Shown here: one piece after another, positions 59,487 to 64,000 of the stretch
Numbering within the stretch: the first letter of the stretch is position 1
How the letters are laid out: every line of letters starts with the position of its first letter
Assembly: GCA_025267735.1 (NCBI GenBank)
Contig: CM046299.1
Span: 18,560,232 to 18,624,231 of the forward strand
Origin: Mactra quadrangularis
Taxonomy: Eukaryota > Mollusca > Bivalvia > Venerida > Mactridae
DNA length: 64,000 bases
Reading direction: 5' to 3'
Notes under the pieces: generated by a model
Database searches by the model: none
Told to the model about the DNA's origin: nothing
What the model saw: only the letters and a program-made list of their open reading frames with translations
Made by a program: the position numbers and the translations under genes

Positions 59487-59946
59487 GTTTATCAAGATAT
59501 TATTTAAAACAAATGTAGCATAAATAACTTTAATAATTATTATATAAAATTATGCATGATGAGTTTTTCTAAAACTTTGACCAAGGATTTTTGGATGGGT
59601 CTGTTTATTGTTATACCATTAAGGGTCATTTAAAATTACCTTGCCCCTTGTAAAGAATGGTTTTTTTTTCATTAGTATAATTAAATTTTATTTTCAGACG
59701 TTTTTACCAATTGAGAAAGCAAAAGTAGACTGTAGCGTTTGAAAGAGATTAACGGTACTTGTAATAATTATACATGTGCATGTATATAAAGATATGATTT
59801 TAATTTCTCAAGTATTTTGGTAACAATTTATGAACAAATCACTCATTTACAGAAGTGGTAAGGTAATTATGAATTGCACTGGGCATTTATTCTTTCAATT
59901 GTGCCCAAAGGAATATATATTGATAAATCAACAAAGTGGAGAAAAT

Positions 59947-60228
59947 TTACGGACGAATGTACCAATTTAATTGATTTGGAACGGCTATCTCGTGTCCTAC
60001 TTGCTCTGTTGTACCAACAATGAATTCAATATATTCAAGGTTTCCAGTTTTCCACAGGACAAAATTGTATCTCTTCAAACATTGATCTTCATCACAAATG
60101 ACTTCTCGCTCACTGAACGCACTTAGTAAATGGCTTACGACGTCTGCTTGGTACCATGTTATAACATCAGCCAAACGTACGAAAAGCCTTACATCTAAAC
60201 CAGAGTGCAGAGCACTCATCATGATCAC
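59947..60228 (-). CDS. Unrecognised conserved exon, copy C
   Basis: The - strand frame of 93 codons begins MIMMSALHSGLDVRLFVRLA and continues DVITWYQADVVSHL to QVGHEIAVPNQLNWYIRP. An acceptor-like TTTCTTTTTCAAAG lies just upstream of its ATGATCATG. Nine or so substitutions separate it from copy A (28742-28969), most of them conservative. This copy has the longer uninterrupted frame. No known domain was recognised; it may be the last exon of a gene whose other exons lie further right. Confidence 0.55.
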   Translation of the reverse strand: MIMMSALHSGLDVRLFVRLADVITWYQADVVSHLLSAFSEREVICDEDQCLKRYNFVLWKTGNLEYIEFIVGTTEQVGHEIAVPNQLNWYIRP

Positions 60229-60559
60229 TTTGAAAAAGAAACCAAAGAGTTAAATTAGGATCTATAGTCACGTGATCTACAACAACTAAGATCAACCAGC
60301 AGACTTTTCACATATTTCTCTTCCTAGACTCATAATAAAATGACATCATATGTAGCGCATGAAATTTCTACTTTTCTGTCCCCGAAAATGCCAAGCTGGC
60401 CACGTGGATATTGATTGTTAGCTAAATAATTGCCACACAAAAATTTGTAAAACTAATTCTAACGTTAGTTCGCAATCTCGAAAATCTCTTGGTACGAAAA
60501 TGAACTGGTACCTTTACACTGCAACTATCGGGGCATTATTCATTGAAACGGACCGATAG

Positions 60560-60700
60560 CATAGGCGGATCCAGGATTTCTGGTAAGGCGGCGGAAAATA
60601 AGAAGTAGACTGGGTCCAGGGGCGTAAGGCCCCCGGTTGCTTCAGGGCAAAGCCTTGGGCAGAGGTTCTTTGCCTGAACCGTGTCCTGGATCCGCCTATG
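60560..60700. mobile_element. 141-bp MITE, TIR CATAGGCGGATCCAGGA
   Basis: Perfect 17-bp terminal inverted repeats (CATAGGCGGATCCAGGA and its complement) flank a GC-rich 141-bp element. GATAG lies on both sides (60555-60559 and 60701-60705), a 5-bp target duplication. Unit A (about 33870-33890) and a second copy within unit C (about 61700) have the uninterrupted ACCAATAGCTGTCATCA. Confidence 0.9.
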
Positions 60701-60929
60701 GATAGGTGCTATCAGGCAATACTATGTCGTGGTTTAACCTTTAATTTCATTAATATTGGCGGTTAGCCTTCACACCGCCAAATATTGACCCGGCCAAAAC
60801 ATTTTAAAAACGCAAAAAATTGCACCCGCCAAAATAAGGACGTATACAGTAATGTCAAAACACAGGTAAGTCCAAATCATTTAAACATGTATATTGTAAT
60901 CAAAATCACTTTATAATAGTGATAGTTAT

Positions 60930-61222
60930 TAACGTGTCAGTCGCTAAGTTGATAGCACTCAAGTCTACCGATCGATTCCTGGGAATAACATACTTTCGTG
61001 GAACTTGGTCATGAAATAATTTCTGCAGCCATTCTCCCGCCTTCAACTGATTCTAAATCATGTTGGGCAGTAGTCCGTCTTTGACGGAAGTATGGGCCTA
61101 GTAGTTGGTTAATAGCAAAAATAAGAGCTTTATGCTTTCCATGAACAGGGAGTAGGTGGACTGACCGCCGTAATATGACATATACAATGTGTTGCTCCGA
61201 CGTTAAACCAAACAAACAAAGT
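60930..61222 (+). mobile_element. tRNA-derived SINE, family 1, nearly full length
   Basis: The head has A-like TCGCTAAGTTGATAGCACTC and B-like CGATCGATTCCTGG. The body has CATACTTTCGTGGAACTTGG, ATGAAATAATTTCTGCAGCC, ATTCTCCCGCC and GACTGACCGCC, and the tail is CGTTAAACCAAACAAACAAA. It has no counterpart in unit A, so it is a private insertion of unit C. Confidence 0.85.
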
Positions 61223-61324
61223 TAACAGATGTTAAGGTATATAATTACGTGATCTGCAACATCATTAATAAGGCAAACAAACACTATTTTTGTTAGTAAT
61301 AAATGATTTAAAAAGCTGCGAGGG

Positions 61325-61462
61325 AAGCGTACGGCACGCGGGAGAATGACCGCAAACGTGATAAAGTTCCACGAAAGTATGTGTATGTCTAACAAAGGAA
61401 TCGAACCACTGGTCCTTGAATTTGTAATTAGACGTGCAACCAGCGATACTTTCTGATAAGAA
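61325..61462 (-). mobile_element. SINE family 1 head and central domain
   Basis: On the - strand GTTGCACGTC, B box GTGGTTCGATTCC and GACATACACATACTTTCGTG, GAACTTTATCACG, GCGGTCATTCTCCCG are read in the order of the family. The 3' half is replaced by unrelated sequence. Confidence 0.65.
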
Positions 61463-61572
61463 ATATGACGTTAAAATGAAATAACGTACACTTGTCTTAA
61501 TTTTGTCGCAGTAAAAATATAGACATTCGTTTGGGTGCCACATCCTAAGCGAAACTACATGTATCCAAATTG

Positions 61573-61660
61573 GTGTCATTTTCGTACCCAGAGGTTATCA
61601 GGATTCTCTATGTTGCATAAGATCGAGAATCTTGAATACCTCTGGGTACGAGAATGAAAT
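61573..61660. repeat. Foldback hairpin, copy C
   Basis: TCATTTTCGTACCCAGAGGT and the inverted ACCTCTGGGTACGAGAATGA enclose GGATTCTC/GAGAATC inner arms. It matches the hairpin at 33738-33832 and is slightly more symmetrical. Confidence 0.78.
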
Positions 61661-62527
61661 GATGCCAATACACTGCAGCTCTCGGGGCATTATTCATTCA
61701 AACGGACCAATAGCTGTCATCAAGCAATACTCTGCACGGTATTACCTTTAATCAGTTAATGTCAAAACATAGACAAATGTAAGTTATTTGAAGCGCTATA
61801 TTGTAATAAAATCTCTTTACAATGGTGATATTTATTAAGGTATATAGTCACGTGGTCTGCAATATCTATTTACAATTAAGCTAGCTAAACAAACACTATT
61901 TTTGCCAGTATAGAACAAAATTTTAAAACAATCAAATAGAACATGATGTTCACTGAATACCACATTTCTTTTTCATGGAACGTATTTTCAACACTTACGA
62001 CCGAATTCTGTCGTAAACCGCACGGTATTGTATTGCAAATTTTTGTGAGATTTTTTATACCATGCTGCTCCTGAAAACTTAGTCCTGGTTATTTGATCGT
62101 CTACTCCCACAGAATTTGAGTCTACTTGCAAAACTAGGTCACTAGCACTTACAATTTATTCATAGAAAGTTACTCACTCATAGGCCAATGATAAAAAATT
62201 GTTAAGACAAAAAGTATATATAAGTACTATGAGATCTAGTCAATCGTTTGTCTGAAGAAGGAACTCAGCAAAAATAAGGTATTAAAACACGTGACTATAA
62301 ACCCACCTACCGACTTTCGACATAATGCATAATTCTTAACACAGCTGCCAACAACGGTTGGTGGTAATCAATGGTCTATTGGCTTCCCTGTACTAACCAC
62401 ACACTCTTGAAAAAGGCTGACAACTTGCATATTACCCATCTTGATTCATCGGCAAGCGGTACTCTCCCTTGCATCACTCAATAATTCACTCGTTCACTTC
62501 GTGAATGTAGTATATACACTGAGCTGC

Positions 62528-62672
62528 GAGGGGAGCGTACGGCAAGCGGGAGAATGGCCGTAAACAAGATAAAGTTCTACGAAAGCATGTGTGTGTCTAA
62601 CAAAGGGATCGAACCATCGGTCCTTGGATTCGTGATTTGACATGCAACCAACGAGACTTATTGATGAGAAAT
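62528..62672 (-). mobile_element. SINE family 1 head and central domain
   Basis: The - strand order GTTGGTTGCATGTC, B box ATGGTTCGATCCC, ACACACATGCTTTCGTAGAA and GGCCATTCTCCCG matches the neighbouring copies. It is the unit C counterpart of 34685-34815. Confidence 0.6.
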
Positions 62673-63427
62673 TTATTTGGCGTTTAAACTGATTCAAACA
62701 AATTATAATTATTTTCAGCCAATTGACACTTTGCAATGCCCTTGTCTTTTATGCCCGTTCCAACTTTTGTAAGCTGTATCATAGCCTGCTGGTAAAAGAA
62801 AACTATTCAGGAGAGCTTTTGTGTTTAATCTTAATTAAGCTGAGCGAGGGATAATCCGCTTTACAAAAAGTGGTCAGTGATTAAACAACTAACAGACAAT
62901 TAAAACCAGTTTATTTGTACATGTTATACAAAATAAAAAATAGTTACACAAAAGCATAATTAATTCCCGCCACAACTGATTAATAATATTTTAAAGTTTA
63001 ACTGGTTTCATATTGTCAGGGGTTCATGGATTGACTGCAAGTCATCAATGTAAGGGAAGTAACCAGTACACTTCTTTTTATATAAATTATTGAGTTAATC
63101 TCCCTTACAATATAATGAGAACTTTTAATCTTTAAATAGCCGCAATGAGTTTTACAAATAGGCCAATCTAACTGGGACACAAAGTTATGGCCTTTGAATT
63201 GGCCAAGTTCAATCTTCAAGTAAAAGTAATCGGCCTATTTCCGTTTATTTTCTTTTATTTCAATCGTCTCGATAGTGCACAAGGTGTATTGTTAATGTCT
63301 GAAGAAAGACCTCGGCAAAAATAAATGTATGCAAGAGACTGACAACTTACATATTACCCATATTGATTCCTCAGCAAACGATACTCTCCTTTGTATCACT
63401 CTAAGTTTCACTCGTTTACTTTGTGAC

Positions 63428-63560
63428 ACGCGGGAGAATGGCCGCCAACGTGATAAAGTTCCACGAAAGTATGTGTATGTCTAACAAAGGAATCGAACAA
63501 TTGGTCCTTGGATTCATGATTTGACATGCAACCAACCATACTTTGTGAAAAGAAATATGG
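63428..63560 (-). mobile_element. SINE family 1 head and central domain, duplicated copy
   Basis: It repeats the 62528-62672 copy together with its flanks (GACAACTTACATATTACCCA upstream and TTTTATGCCCGTTCCAAC downstream), so it arose by local duplication of about 0.9 kb rather than by a separate insertion. Confidence 0.6.
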
Positions 63561-64000
63561 CGTTAAAACTGATTCAAACAAAATATTTAATATTTTCAGC
63601 CAATTTCATGCACTCGTATTTTATGCCCGTTCCAACATTTTTCATCTGTTTCATAGCCTGTTGGTAAAAGAAAACTGTACAGAAGAGCTTTTTTGTTAAA
63701 TCTTAATTAAGCTGAGCAAGGCATCGATAATTCTCATCACAAAAGAAAGTGGTGAGTAAATAAAATAACTAACGTACAATTAAAACCTCGTTATTTGTAC
63801 ATGTAATAAAAAATAGTCACACAAAAGCATAATAAATTCCCGCCACAATTGATTAATAATATCTAAAAGTTTTATTGGTTTCATAATTTTATTGGGGTAC
63901 TTGGACTGAAACATAAGTAACTGCAAGTCATCCATGTAAGGGAAGTAACCAGTACATTTCTTTTTAAACAAAATAATGAGTTATCTCCCTTATACTATAT

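Larger units (their letters stand above)
49510..64000. repeat. Segmental duplication unit C (runs off the window)
   Basis: Unit C shares a nearly identical 5' part with unit B (about 51080-57300 against 39290-45570) and a 3' part with unit A (57400-63300 against 26700-29190 plus 33234-35460). It carries private insertions at 50141-51075, 59125-59486 and 60560-60700, and local re-duplication at its end (62300-62980 and 63300-64000). Confidence 0.7.

Overview
The window looks like nuclear DNA of an invertebrate, most likely a bivalve mollusc or a related lophotrochozoan. It is AT-rich, its genes have GT-AG introns, and it is crowded with tRNA-headed SINEs, MITE-like elements, LINE remnants, a Tc1/mariner remnant and a DIRS-type retrotransposon. 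No operons, ribosome binding sites or prokaryotic signals are present. The species assignment is an inference. All homologies between parts of the window were found by eye.

Region 1 (1-9816) holds the 3' part of an arylsulfatase gene on the + strand. Five exons (2297-2413, 5489-5611, 6838-6967, 8245-8398, 9015-9816) join in one frame to give 441 residues of an arylsulfatase B/I/J-like enzyme. The N-terminal exons with the catalytic cysteine lie outside the window. The introns carry SINEs, a LINE scrap, MITEs and two minisatellites. One minisatellite is exceptional: about 30 copies of a 26-bp unit that is itself the intron/exon-3 junction, so exon 3 is preceded by about 25 consecutive copies of its own 3' splice site.

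Region 2 (9817-14150) is a graveyard of non-autonomous elements. It includes a hairpin element at 10372-12432 that is interrupted by a 1.5-kb TA-flanked element and by a MITE with a 9-bp target duplication, and an 808-bp TA-flanked element at 12899-13706.

Region 3 (about 13.7-64 kb) is a patchy tandem segmental duplication with three units: A about 13.7-35.8 kb, B about 35.9-49.5 kb, C about 49.5 kb to beyond the window. Each carries one + strand gene for a probable secreted protein with a signal peptide, a glycosylated coiled-coil stalk and one C-terminal scavenger receptor cysteine-rich (SRCR) domain (coding 25289-27077, 44346-46143, 56166-57785). Each gene also has a conserved TATA-like promoter and a 5' non-coding exon 3.5-4.4 kb upstream. 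Units A and C share a 3' flank with an unrecognised - strand coding exon; unit B has a different 3' flank ending in a 42-bp minisatellite. Gene C is a mosaic, B-like in its 5' half and A-like in its 3' half, with an in-frame loss of the linker before the SRCR domain.

The units date insertions against each other. A DIRS-type retrotransposon (about 29194-33232) is present in A and absent from C. A Tc1/mariner remnant (50141-51075) is present in C and absent from B. Two MITEs (59125-59486 and 60560-60700) are present in C and absent from A. Unit A also carries a truncated LINE (23262-24787) inside intron 1 of its SRCR gene.
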